A stretch of DNA of 64,000 bases from Puccinellia tenuiflora (taxonomy: Eukaryota > Streptophyta > Magnoliopsida > Poales > Poaceae), in NCBI GenBank assembly GCA_012064385.1, contig QRDG01000062.1:106724-170723 (forward strand), read 5' to 3'. The notes below the pieces were generated by a model, which was not told the origin of the DNA, ran no database searches, and saw nothing but the letters and a program-made list of their open reading frames with translations. Shown piece after piece: positions 10,446 through 21,915 of the stretch. Position numbers and translations under genes: made by a program. Position 1 is the stretch's first letter. Each line of letters opens with the position of its first letter.

Positions 10446-12879
10446 TCACAGCCCGAGCAAGATGTAGTAGACGAGCGTGATGGGCAGCGCGATGAGCATG
10501 CCAAATATGACCCTGCAATCCAAACGGGAAAACGGTGAGCGCCAGATCGGAACAGCTCCTGACGACTGCTGTGTTCCTTGTCCGTGTCGGTGCGCATGGT
10601 ACTTACGCTGTGCTGAGAATGTCGGGGTGCACGCTGTACTCCTTGGCGAAGACGAAGGGGACAATGCCCTGCGGCAGCGCTGCCTGCTCGTCAAGGAAAC
10701 ACAGCCCGGCCCAGCCGGAGCCGGAGAGGAAGAAAGGTTAGCCGACATGACAGAAAAAAGTTTAAGCTTTTGCGCGAGAAAGCAGGGCACGAGGAGGGTT
10801 TGCGAAAAGAAGGGACACGAGCACGCCCAAGACTTTTTCCGCTGTGCTTTGCTGTGCTTTTTTACCCCTCCCATTCTCCCAACCAAAGTACCTGGACGAT
10901 GGCGACGTGCAGGAGCGTGCCGCGGAGGCCCACGGCGAAGGAGGCGGCGGTCATGACGGCCGGCCCGGCGAGGAACCGCACGGCCATGGCGTACGTCGCC
11001 ACCTTGTTCCCGCACGCGATGATCCGCGGCTGCAGCGCCATGAACAGCCCTGCACATCCAAAGAATCAGTTATTACTGTTGGATACGACTCACTCTTCCA
11101 GGAATAGCAAAGAAGCGAAAGCATGCTAGCTGGTAATACCGACCGAGGCTGAACATGGCCATTCCGAGCCCTGCATCCGACAGGATGGAGATGGACTGCA
11201 GGACGATTGCCGGCATCGTGAAGTTCCACCTGCAGCAGCAAGCAATGAGACAAACAAATTCAGGATCCACTCTGAGTTCATGATCATCGTTGTGTGTTAA
11301 ACTCCGGTCGTGCTTAATTTGTGTACGGACCTGAAGCAGACGAGCGACCAGATGAGGCCGATGAGGCTGGAGTAGGTGTTGGGGTTGCGGATGAGCTTGC
11401 GCCACACCATGATCAGGATGAGCCGCGTCATCACGCTCGTGGGCGGCATCGCCGTCGGCCCCGCGCCCATCGGATTGCCGGGGTCCGCCGTCATGGCCTT
11501 CTCGTCGCCGGCCTCCGCGTCCCTGTCCATCGCGCCGCCCCGGTTCCCGAAGCTGAAGTCGTCTCGCTCCACGTATTGGTCCTGATCCCTGTCCTTCGCT
11601 CCTCCATCCACTGCGAGATTAAACAAAGGAAACGCGTCAGTCAATCAGTCCACGAAATTGACGCCGCTCCGCAAATCAGGCAGTGTGCCGGCCGGTGCGT
11701 GGTGAGAACAAGGGAAAGATTGCTACTGTACTTACTTTTGCGGGGAGACTTGGCGGCGTCGTTGTAGTCTGGCGCGCCGCCGCCGCCGAAGACGTCTGAG
11801 ACCGGCGAGGCGCTGGAGCTCCAGACGAACATGTGGAGGTCCTCGCCGCCCTTGGCCTGCCCGTTGGTGGCCGCCGCCGCATTCTTCTTGGGTCCTTTTG
11901 GCGCGGAGGCCACCGCGGGGTTGGGCGTGGGGTAGAGTCCCGCTCCCGCGGCGGCTCCGGGCGCCGCGGGGATCTGCTGGTGCTTGGGTTTGGGCGCGTT
12001 GTCGTCCTCGTAGTTGGAGGGTCGCGGCGTGGCCCCCGTGCGGACGCCGTACGCGTCGGCGGCGCCGAAGTTGGAGCTCCGGCCGACCATGGAGTAGAAG
12101 TCGGTGTGGTTGAAGCTGGAGCCCCTGGGCGTGGGGTTCCGGGACGACTGCAGCGAGTAGATCTCGGCGTTGGTGAGGTTGCTGGGCCTGGGCGTGGTGC
12201 TGGAGAACCCCATGGACCGCCGCGAGTAGATGTCGGACCTGGAGGCGCTGGACCGGCGCACGGTGACGTGTATCTTGCCGTCGTCCTTCACCTCGGCCTC
12301 CGTCTCGATGGCGTTGCTCCGTCCGTCGAGCGACATGACGTCCGGGTCGACGACGATGGACGCGATGGCGCCCGCGGTGTCCGGGAACTGCTCGGTGATG
12401 AGCATCCGGGCGCCGCGGTACTCGAACATGAAGAGCATGAGGGTGTACCAGATGATGCACTGCAGCACCACGATCTGCACCATGAGGCTCCCCGAGAAGT
12501 CCCCGTACATGCCTTTCAGGAGCGGGATGCCCATGACGAGCGTGTTGGGGAGGGTGGAGAGGGAGAAGAGCGTGATGGTCCACTCGAGGGAGCCGTTCCT
12601 GGAGAGGTGGGACCAGGCGGTGAGCATGGCGAGCATCATGAGCTTCTGCAGCGTGTCGGCGGCGATGAAGCGCAGGTTCATGGTGTAGGGGTTGTTGGTG
12701 GAGATGAAGTGGAAGGAGAGGAGCGGCACGGCGAAGAGCGCCACGAAGCGGTTGATCCCCGAGCACTGGTCGGGCGTGAAGATGCGCCACCACTTGACGC
12801 TGCCGTAGGCGAGGATCATGGCCACGTACAGCGGCACCACCGCCGTCATCACGTGGTAGAAGTCCGTGGGCGTGATCAT
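10446..12879 (-). CDS. PIN1: PIN1-type auxin efflux carrier, 6 exons, 603 aa
   Basis: This plasma-membrane carrier exports auxin (indole-3-acetate) and directs polar auxin flow. Exons on the minus strand are 12879-11736, 11610-11331, 11229-11144, 11049-10892, 10683-10607 and 10512-10446. All five introns are GT-AG, and the frame closes exactly at a TGA. The N-terminal membrane domain (about 1-160) holds FTPDQCSGINRFVALFAVP. The central hydrophilic loop has three TPRXS phosphorylation motifs at residues 229-233, 250-254 and 284-288. The C-terminal membrane domain contains NPNTY and ends YYILLGL. From family knowledge, the long loop and these motifs mark canonical PINs of the PIN1 clade. Grasses have several PIN1 copies; the neighbouring kinase suggests the rice PIN1b counterpart. 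No disabling change is seen. Confidence 0.97.
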
Positions 12880-13110
12880 CTTCGCCGAGTTGTGTAGCCT
12901 CCTCCTCCTCCTCCTCTGCTCGAGCTCGGCCTTCCTCTCTGGTTTGTTGGCAATCGGGAATCACTCGAGCGAGCGAGAGTGTGAGGCCTTGTGCTCGGCG
13001 CTCTAAATCTTTACAGGCTGCCGAGCTGAGGAAGTGAGGAGCATTTGGCTGGTGGCTGCCCGGTGTGGGTGTGTGGTGTGGTGGTGGGGGGGAGTGTTTT
13101 ATTTAGGCGA
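12880..13110 (-). promoter_or_regulatory. PIN1 5' UTR and probable core promoter
   Basis: A TATA-like sequence, TAAATAAAAC on the minus strand at 13096-13105, lies about 220 bases upstream of the start codon. A CTC microsatellite (GAG on the coding strand) at about 12897-12916 lies in the likely 5' UTR. The assignment is positional only. Confidence 0.4.
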
Positions 13111-13573
13111 GATGAGAGGAGAGGAGATGGCAGCGCGGCCCAAGCTTTGTTTGGACCATCCCTTGCTTTTATCCGACGCCGCGCTGTGCTCTGCCTTGCT
13201 TGCCCTCCCCTGCATCCAGACGAAGTGAGAGTAACTCCACCCGTTGGCTCCCAGTCCGAATTGCCGGCGTTTTTTTTTTAGTCCGCTCGGGAGCATCCGG
13301 CGAAAAAACTCGGTCCGGGGACGCGCCGATCCCAGTCGCGTCCCCCAACCCGGGGCCTGGGGATGCGCCGATTCCCAGTCACGTCCCCCCAACCCGACGT
13401 TTTTTGGCGAGTTTTGATCGATAAATAATCATAGAACCTCATTTTTATAGCAAATTCATTATTTCTAAAACAAATTTATCATTTGTATCAAATAATTTGA
13501 CGAAAAAATTATTACAAATAGTTTAACAAATCATAAATTTTGAAACAATTTTTTTAAAGATAATTACATAAAC
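13111..13573. other. GC-rich direct repeat and AT-rich tail beside the Harbinger remnant
   Basis: Two direct repeats of about 37 bases start at about 13318 and 13361, sharing the core GCGCCGAT(T)CCCAGTC and GTCCCCCAACCC. They are followed by AT-rich DNA up to the transposase. They may be the terminal region of the Harbinger element, since GGCCTGGG-type sequence also occurs near 15200. Exact terminal inverted repeats were not defined. Confidence 0.45.
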
Positions 13574-14887
13574 CTAGACCTCGCCTTTGCGTCTCCACAG
13601 GTGCTCCACTAGATCTTGCTGCAGATGCTGATGAACTATTGTGTCTCGGATCTCCTGACGCTTTGCAAGGAATGCAGTCCATGATGCCGGTACAGGTAGA
13701 CGCCAGCTCTCCTCCGGATCCTCGCTCACGAGAGGACCCTGTCTGAAGTATGGCACCTTCTTCTGCTTCTCATCCACTGGATTCTTCCGCTCGCTCTCAA
13801 TGATCATGTTGTGCAAGATCACACAACAATTCATCAACTCCCACATCTGATCTTTCGACCAGGTCATAGCGGTATACCGGATAACAGCAAATCGAGCTTG
13901 CAGCCCACCAAATGCCCGTTCGACATCCTTCCTGCAAGCCTCCTAGCACTTGGCATACCAAGCTTGAGCCGTCTTCGGCACAAGGTTTGAGATAGTCTTC
14001 ACAAGTGTGGACCATTTTGGATAGATTCCATCTGCCAGGTAGTATCCCTTGTTGTAATGGTGCCTGTTGATCTCGACGTTCACCGGGGCAGCATTACCTT
14101 CAACAAGCTTGGCGAAGACATTGGAGCACTGCAGGACGTTGATGTCGTTGTTAGATCCTAACATTTCAAAGAAGGAATGCCAAATCCAGTTATCATACAA
14201 AGCCACTGCCTCAAGTACGACACTGCAACCGTCTTTGTGCCCTTTGTACATCCCCTGCCAAGCAAATGGACAGTTTTTCCATTGCCAATGCATGCAGTCG
14301 ATGCTTCCTAGCATTCCAGAAAATCCCCTTGCTTCATTCTCGGCTAGGATCCGAGCAGTGTCTTCCGCAGTGGGTGTCGCAAATATTCAGGTCCAAACGC
14401 TCCCACTACGGCTCTGCAGAACCTGTAGAAACACTCAATCACGGTGGACTCGGCCATGCGCAGATAGTCATCCTGCGAATCAGCTGGAGCTCCGTATGCA
14501 AGCAGTCTCAAAGCGACCGTGCACTTCTGGAGCGAGGAAAATCCCACAGTGCCAGTGCAATCCTTCTTACAAACGAAGTACCTGTCGAACTCTCGGACGC
14601 CATGCACAATCCTGAGGAAGATCTTCCGGTTCATCCTGAAACGTCGTCGAAATGTCTTCTCGCCGTGCAATGGATCGTCGGCGAAATAGTCGGCGTACAG
14701 CATACAATAGCCTTCGGCACGTTGCCGTTGCTTGCTCTTTTGGTGATATGGTGCCGAGCCACCGCGCTTCGGCGTACAAGACGGCCAGACAGGCGAGCAT
14801 CTGCAAGTGCTCTTCGTCGTCAGCGGCGGCGCCGTCGGCTTCCTCTTCCATCAGAGCGGCGAGCATCTCCTCGTCGTCGGAGTCCAT
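13574..14887 (-). pseudogene. PIF/Harbinger transposase, broken
   Basis: The minus-strand frames match a plant PIF/Harbinger DDE transposase. The first ATG is at 14887. An acidic N-terminus leads to ADYFADDPLHGEKTFRRRF, then LGSIDCMHWQWKNCPF, LADGIYPKW and DVERAFGGLQ. The three catalytic residues of the DDE triad (D, D and E in the last three motifs) are all still present. The gene is disrupted by a frameshift at about 14700-14750, another near 14375, and an in-frame TAG near 13943 between the second D and the E. It therefore cannot make the full protein. It lies about 0.5 kb upstream of the PIN1 promoter region. Confidence 0.92.
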
Positions 14888-17718
14888 CTCAGGCAAAACG
14901 TCGAACACCTCACGGGCAGGGGTGGGCGCGAAGCTTGATCGCGACGGCGATTCACCTCGAAAACTCGAGCAGCGGCGGATGGGGGTGGGGGGGATTCGGT
15001 AGGACGTGCCGTCGCGGTGGTTGGTGGCCTATTCTGGCGGCGCGTTCGCGACGGAAGGGAGGAGTTGGTGCCGGCGGCGGGGGGAGGGAGACGAGGAATG
15101 GGGCGAATCTTTGGTGTGGTATGTGCGTTCTCTCGCCGATAGAGCTGGCCCACGCGGCTTTTCCCTTTCGTCGGTGCCCCCAGGCGGAACCCGGCGCGCT
15201 GGGTTCGGCCTGGGACGCCAGGTAAAAATTTGGACGAAATTGGACGAAAAACGAGACCTTGAAAGTGCGGTGAGGACGACTAGGAGGAAAATGGGCCGCC
15301 GACGTGGAAAAGGGGGTGCTGAGGCTCTCGGGGGCGGCTGCTCTCAGACTGCGACTGAGTTGGTGAGGAGAGAAGGCGCGGGGAGCCCGGCAGCCAATGG
15401 CGTATGAGCAGATGCAGTGCATACGATTGTTGTTATGGCGTATGGGGACAGGTACATAGGAGCATACGGTAGATGCATACGCCCGGCACGGCACGGACGT
15501 ACGCTGCCTGTACCGCGACAAGCATCGAGGGACGGACAAAAGGATACAGGTTTCGGTCGGTCGATCTCTTCATCCTGTGTGTGTGTGATGCACTGCATGC
15601 TGTACTTTTTCATACTAGCGCTAGGTAGGTGTGTATCCATACGGACAGTACCCCATACGTACTTTGTTCGATCTACGGACAGTACCCGTACTTGCAATAC
15701 GATTAGAGGAGAGAGGTCCGGGGACATTAATTATCTGGAAGCCGGCCAAGCCCCTGTTTCTACGTCGATCCACCAGATCAGTCGCGATCACGTTCCGAAC
15801 CGATTTCATCGGACTTAACGGAAGTTTTAAAATGGAACTCTTTATTAAAAAATTAAATCCGTCCCAGGAGGCATAGATAGGTTTGGTTGCAGTCGAAAAG
15901 GATTTCAGGTGTAGTTTCCTTGAGACAATTGCAGGAAATTTCTCTGATGGAGACAGATTTCCCGGACCGTAGATGTATCTTGTATGTATGGGAGGAAGGC
16001 AGTGACGTGTCCGCGCCCTGTCCCTCGCTTTCGGCCAACAAATCTTGTAAGCTGCAATAACGGAATCTGAAAAGGGACGCCCAGAATTGCCAGAAATGAG
16101 GTGAAACTAGATTGAGAAAGAATCTTGCTAGGCAGGCAGGCTTCTAGCTCCTAGCTAGGCTGCGCCTGCGCGTAGCGGTGAATATTCCTGATACGGCATC
16201 TCCCTCTGTCAGCAGGAGTCTCAGTCCCGGTAGACCGTATCTTTCGCCGCCTGTCAGCGTCTCCGCATCGATGTGGCAAGCCGCCACAAGTTCAACGAGT
16301 GCTCGAGTGGCAGGTCGCCCGTGATGAAGATGTCCTTGTAGACTTGTAGCACCGGTAAACTAAAATGGCCGTCAAATAGTCCCCGAAATGATGGCTGCTC
16401 TGAATCTCTGATGCATTTTTTTGTGGCATAATTTTAGCTTATCCTTAAGATCCTACCAAGTGGTACGCGATTTTGTATACTTGGAATGTCTCGTATGCCA
16501 ACAAACCGTTCGACTTTTTTTTTTGTTGTTGTTGTTGAAGGCCGACCAAACTGCACTGACACGGGAGATAAAAACAGAGGTCCGTCCTAAAGCGACAAAA
16601 TTCGCCACAAAGAACTCCGTTTCCCGTCGGAATCTGCGCTTCGAACAGCGAGCAGGACCATATTTTAAAAGGGCTAGGGCTAGCTAGGCTAGCAGCAGAT
16701 CGTGAGAGCGGGGAACGTTAAAATGGGGAGTAGCGACTAGAAAAAGAACGGAACAGAAACGAAAGGTTTCTATTCTGGCCACGCACTTCCGCATCAGCTG
16801 GCTTTGGCTTGGCAGCAGACTGCTGCTGCTGCAGCTGCATATATTCCCGACCACAGCAAACATCAGAAAGATAGTTCAGGTTTCCTTGTTAAAACTCAGT
16901 TCTACGAAGTGGCATTTTGCATTTCCCTTTATCTTTGCACATGGTCGATCGGTGGGTTAACGGTAACAGAGGGGGAAAGGACGACGAGCGTCGCGAAAGC
17001 GTGCACCTAAACTAACCGCAAAAGCTGCCCCAGCGCCAGGCATTTTTTTTCTTTCTTGTAGATACCGTCTAAAAAATTGCCTTTTTTGATTATCCTGCCG
17101 TCTCGTGCATGCCGTATGGGAATAACTTTGCACTAGTCCCGTGCGTCTGGACCACGGTGCATGTGACGTGGCCGTACAAAAAAGATGTTGAGACATACAC
17201 ATCTCTTATCAGCTTCGGGTACCATTAATCGGCTGTAATAAACGCTTAGTTACCCAGCTAATGAAATGAAACGGCGTGCTGCCAGTGGTACTAGACTGGC
17301 CAGTGTTCGATGTTGTGGTGTAAAGTGCTATATATCTAGTGTTCGCACGGTGCGCCCATATGAGAGCCACCACGGCCGAGACCAGAGAATGAGTTTAGAA
17401 TAGCTAAAAGAGGTAAAGTTTGCAGGAGAAAGGCTGCCTGGTAGGCCATTGGTTTAGGAAATGATAATACGATTAGTACATGTAATCAGTACTTGTTCGA
17501 ATTTCAAATGTTAACATAGGGTAGGATTTGATGTTTGGGAGAAATGCACAGCTCTGATGGTTGGCTGCCTTGATCTTCATCCACATATGTCCGAAGATTA
17601 CTGGTTAGATCGAATATACATGCAAACAAACCATCCGATAAAGTTGGGATTCTAACTTAAACTAAGTTAAGTCTATAACAGGTTTATAATTACAACTTGA
17701 CTAGCATGTTTATCACCC
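14888..17718. other. Intergenic DNA, no supported gene
   Basis: GC-rich to about 15400, probably including the outer part of the Harbinger element (GGCCTGGGACGCC near 15208). After that the DNA is mixed. A short repeated phrase, ACGGACAGTACC, occurs twice near 15640 and 15675. Below 17718 the sequence may include the degenerate 3' LTR of the adjacent Copia remnant. No gene seen. Confidence 0.5.
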
Positions 17719-18060
17719 TTACTCGCCATCAGTTGAGCTAAGGTAGTGCTTGCAACCTTGAATAGCACGCAGCGGTATCGGTTTAGTATATATGTCAGCC
17801 AATTTATCTTTGAAGGAGACAATGTGATATAGAAAAGTATTTGAGCTTAATTTTCATAAAGTAAAATATCTGCTTCAATATCGTTTATACGAGCATGAAA
17901 TACTGGATTGGACGATCAATACAACACACAATATTATCGAACCACAACACCACAAGGAAGATATGAAAATATCTCAATTCCACGTAATCAATGCCATACC
18001 ATTGTTTAAATTCTTGTACAGGCAGACGGTTATCTTTCACTGGAACTCAACATGTTGTTT
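17719..18060 (-). pseudogene. Ty1/Copia RNase H C-terminal remnant
   Basis: Minus-strand fragments read NPVFHARINDIEAD and FKDKLADIYTKPIPL, followed by a stop at 17719-17721. These are the end of a Copia polyprotein (RNase H region), where intact elements have an HARTKHIE-like motif and LADIFTKPL. The reading frame is interrupted by a stop and a frameshift between the two fragments. No integrase or reverse transcriptase remains nearby. Confidence 0.75.
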
Positions 18061-20624
18061 GATTTTGAACATTCAATTTAAATCAATCAAACTGACACCA
18101 TAAACAGGTGGAAATAGTATCCTAGATTCACGTTTGCACTTTTGCGTGCCGGTTCAGCATGAAGTTGAGTCTCTTGCGATTCCAATAATTCCACTGCCAC
18201 GCCAAGTCAAGAAATGAACATCAAGAGAGGAGTTTCTACTCGGCTCCACCAAGCCATAAATCTCTTGTAACCGTAGATCCTTAAGTACCCACTGATAGTA
18301 GGGTTGGTCGTTCGGGTTTACCCAAAAATTCTGGCCGGGTAATTCAAGTTAAAAATATTTCGGGTTAACACACCCGAAATTTGCTCAGAAAAATTGACAG
18401 CCGACAAGCCGGGTTCCTGAAATTTCGGGTTTGCGTTTGGGGTTTTCAGGTTAGGGGTATCAGGTATCGAGTTTTATGCAGAGCCTTAACTGACATTAAT
18501 GGCTCCTCAAAAAACTGTCAACCAGATATTTCCCGTCCCAAAAACGCCTATTACAATGGCTTAATTTAAAATGTAATCGCGCCTTTTGAAATGACTTTTA
18601 TTTTTTTGCAATCTGAGAGACTCTGAGATTCTTAACGGGCACATAGTACACCATTTTTATTTGCTTTTTTGTGCAATATCTCTGACATTATTCACAGACA
18701 GAGAAAGCTATTCATGTTGGCATTTGAGATTCCAAAAACGACAATGCAAACGGAGCCCGTATTTCAAATGACTTAGCAGCCTTTGCATTTCGCTGTCTTA
18801 AATAAACCAAAGTGAAGGGCATGACTACATGTTGAAAACGCCTTTCGTGTCACGTTTTTGGGGAGGGACTATATTTGGTTAAAAGTTTTTGGAGTGGCTA
18901 TTAGTGACCGAAAGTTTTTTTCAAAGGGGCATTTAGAATAAATTCTACACTCCTGTATCGTAAAAAATATGCGTTATGTCTTTGAGTGGATGCCCGTAGA
19001 TCCGAGGGTTTGGTATTTGGCAGACTAGCAAGATCTGAATGTCCGCTGGCTTGACCCATACACATTACAAGATCGTATACAAACAAGCTACCAACAACAT
19101 CGGTTGTACTTAGGATTCTAGCTAAGCTATGTTAACTACAACACATTAATAACAGATACAATGTGACTAGCTAGCACGTTTATCAACGTTATCTTCCCGG
19201 CCGAGGTTATTCCCATGAGCCGATCGATGGATTGAGTCAAGAAGAAGAAAACAGTGCAAGTCAGTGCGCTAGGCTGCTAGTGCATGCTAGGCTTTGGCGC
19301 AGCGCCCGTTGATCCATGAAATATGGGATTTTGCCGGCGAGGCAGGTGAAAATCCCTCCAGGATCAGCTCCCATCCAATCCAAGCCCTGTTTCCCGGACG
19401 GAAAAATCATTCTTATTTACACCACACCGGCGACGCGAAATAAAGAGATCTCTCCCCGTACCCCCCTGACCCGTGAATTCTGATGCTCAAGCTACAAGCT
19501 ACTACGTAGGTAGGTAGGCCATTACTACGGAGAAGGACGTCCAGAGATTCTTTGATGGAAGTGGGAATCGTCACCGTTCTGTGGAGGATCCGGCGGGGCA
19601 CAGTGGCGCGGTACGTGGATCCTGAAGCCACCCCGTAGATGCGTAGAGCCCATAGCTAGGGAGCACCGGAGCAGAGCAGTGATCGATCCTGATCGAGCAC
19701 GCAAAAGCTAGATCGAGTCGACGAGCGAGTCAACTGTTGCACCGTTTCCGGCCACCAATTCCGCGGAGAGTCGACCTCGCCGTCATCGTCATGGGCTGTG
19801 GCGTGCGGCCGTTTTTTCCTTCTCTTCGCTCGACGATTTCTCCGCTCCGACGGACGCGCCAGCACGCGATCTACTCTACTGTAGTAGTAGTAGTAGTACT
19901 GTCTGCGTGTATGGACTGGCTGATCACGATCCGTAGCGGTGCGGGTCCGCGTCCAGCGTCGCCGTCGCCGTAGGTGGAGCATCTCGCGCCCATACCGGCG
20001 GCCGCCCACGCGCGGAAAGAAAAAACGTGGAGGGTTCCGTTCGACGGAGCGAACGGACCACCCGTGGCCGCAGGGCGAGGCCCAGCCTCCTCACCTGGCC
20101 CAACAACCGCCAACAGCCCACCAGCGCTCGCCGGCGCATGTTCTCGATAACCGAAGCCGACGAACGCGGCTGGCCGACCCATCATTCATCGGTCGTCTCC
20201 GCTCCTCGCCGGCGAGGTTCGGCCACGGGACACGGACTCCTGTATCATGTGGGGTGGGGGTCTGGTCTTGGTAATCGAATTATCATCGACCCATGCATCC
20301 ATCCGCATCCGCATAATCGACGATCAATCAAGGCCTTGTCTGCGGTTTCCCGTGACACTCCCATGTGCAGCTGCTCATTCTCCGTACCCTCATGCATGGA
20401 GCCTCATTCATAACTGATCCGTGCCGTGCCGCGATTCGTGTTAACCGGTCGATGCGTACGTGGTGGGATCCGACCGACCGACCGGTCAACACTCGTGCAC
20501 CGCATGTTCTTCACAAGAGAAGAAGATCATCAAGTCGAGTTCGGCGAGCCTGGAGCTAGCCGTGTTCCGGTAGGCGGCTCCGGCCGGGGCCCCAGCCGCG
20601 TGCATTGGGCCTTGCAGATGGACG
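18061..20624. other. Intergenic DNA, no supported gene
   Basis: Mixed sequence. A GTA microsatellite (six units) lies at 19881-19898. The GC-rich part at 19640-20620 has open frames on both strands with low-complexity Arg-rich products and no recognisable domain. Confidence 0.5.
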
Positions 20625-20627
20625 TGA

Positions 20628-20878
20628 GACTAGTCACAATGCAAAGTAACATACTAGTCTATGTTACTATCTCCATAATGGGTAGTATTATATTTGTGGT
20701 ATTATGAGGCATTGCATTTATTAGGGTGTAGACTCATTGTGTCTTGAAATCCGTTATGTTACGGTATCATATCATGATACTACTACATTCTCTCTCTTCA
20801 TTTATTATTGTGTCACATCATCTTTTTGCCAACGTGGCATCTATGATACTACTTATGTTACCCCCATTGGGACTAGTC
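20628..20878. mobile_element. Terminal-inverted-repeat MITE, 251 bp
   Basis: Ends GACTAGTCACAATG and CATTGGGACTAGTC are near-perfect inverted repeats, and the inner AGTAACATA-type sequence also pairs. TGA flanks both sides (20625-20627 and 20879-20881). A 3-bp duplication suits the Tourist/Harbinger type, although those usually prefer TAA or TTA, so the superfamily is open. Confidence 0.75.
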
Positions 20879-20881
20879 TGA

Positions 20882-21512
20882 AGCTAGGGGATGGCGTGTT
20901 TCTGAAGTCAGTGCTGGAACAGTTGTCCCTGCTGCATGCCGTCCTACTGTTTGTACGTTTGCAGATCTGGCTTGCTAGCCCACCCTACCAAGCATCTTTT
21001 CTCTTAGCCAGGACCAGACGGCGCCCAAGGATGATCGATCGTCGTACCGGAACTCGATCTTTTGTTGATCGATCGTCCTCCGCTGCGTATCGGCGTTGTG
21101 CGCTTTCCAGCCCGTCCCCGGCCGGTGTGTGTATGTGTGACCATCGCTTTGATATCCCGGCGCTCGACGGGACCATTGTGGTACTGGTATACATACTGCC
21201 GATCAAACATGCTATACTATACTACGTACTATATTCGCGGTTAGATGGATAGGGTTCTATTTTCGTGTGCGTTCCTTCCACTTCGATCCACACGGGTTAC
21301 GTAAAGGAGACATGGATTGTGCAAAACATTCTCTTCCTATAATAAGTCCCGGAAAGGTGTCAAGGGACGGCGAGTTTAGCAGCAGGAAAGCACCTTCACG
21401 TTGAGGAATTGTTGGAGCGCGTGCATTAGTCTACTCTCTGGTGCGTTGTGCCGCTGCACGTACGTAGTTTACTCCTAGTAGTATATATGATTTCGGAGGG
21501 AGTATCTCACGC
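20882..21512. other. Intergenic DNA with a possible Stowaway end
   Basis: GGAGGGAGTA at about 21496-21505 looks like one end of a Stowaway MITE, but a matching left end was not fixed. No gene seen. Confidence 0.45.
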
Positions 21513-21764
21513 AAAAAAAGTGAGGTATTGACATTGTGCAGAAACTATTTTACAGCATACTCGTCCCCGAGTCGTCCTCACTGGGCGGCTCGGGGAATGC
21601 CTAGCCGCCGACACCCCCCCCCCTCGGATCTCCTCCTCCTGAGAAGGTGGCGGCGGGGCAATTCCCTCATCTAGCGTTTCTCCCGGCACGGGACGTGCAA
21701 GATGGCGATGCGCGGCGGCGTGGACTCGGGCTGGTAGGGATGCGCGGCACGGATCGGACATGCG

Positions 21765-21895
21765 TGTTAGGGTAATAGATGCTTGTATTACCAGGGGGAC
21801 AAAGGCCACAATATATAGTACATGTACAGGTGCAAATATACAGGAAACCCCCTAACACATGGGGAAACGACAATATACAAATATATACTCTAACA
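21765..21895 (-). repeat. 3' LTR of the Copia element
   Basis: 131 bp, TG...CA ends. It differs from the other LTR at four positions seen by eye. Confidence 0.96.
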
Positions 21896-21915
21896 CCCCC
21901 CCCCCCCCCCCAAAC

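Noticed and set aside
11833..12897. Open frame of about 354 codons on the plus strand opposite PIN1 exon 1
   Set aside because: Antisense shadow caused by GC-rich third positions; no recognisable domain.
11732..12964. Long open frame of about 410 codons overlapping PIN1 exon 1 on the same strand
   Set aside because: It is an out-of-frame shadow of the GC-rich PIN1 exon; the product is Arg/His-rich low complexity and no family supports it.
19640..20620. Possible GC-rich gene with overlapping frames on both strands
   Set aside because: No frame has a domain, a plausible exon chain or homology that I can recognise; left as intergenic.
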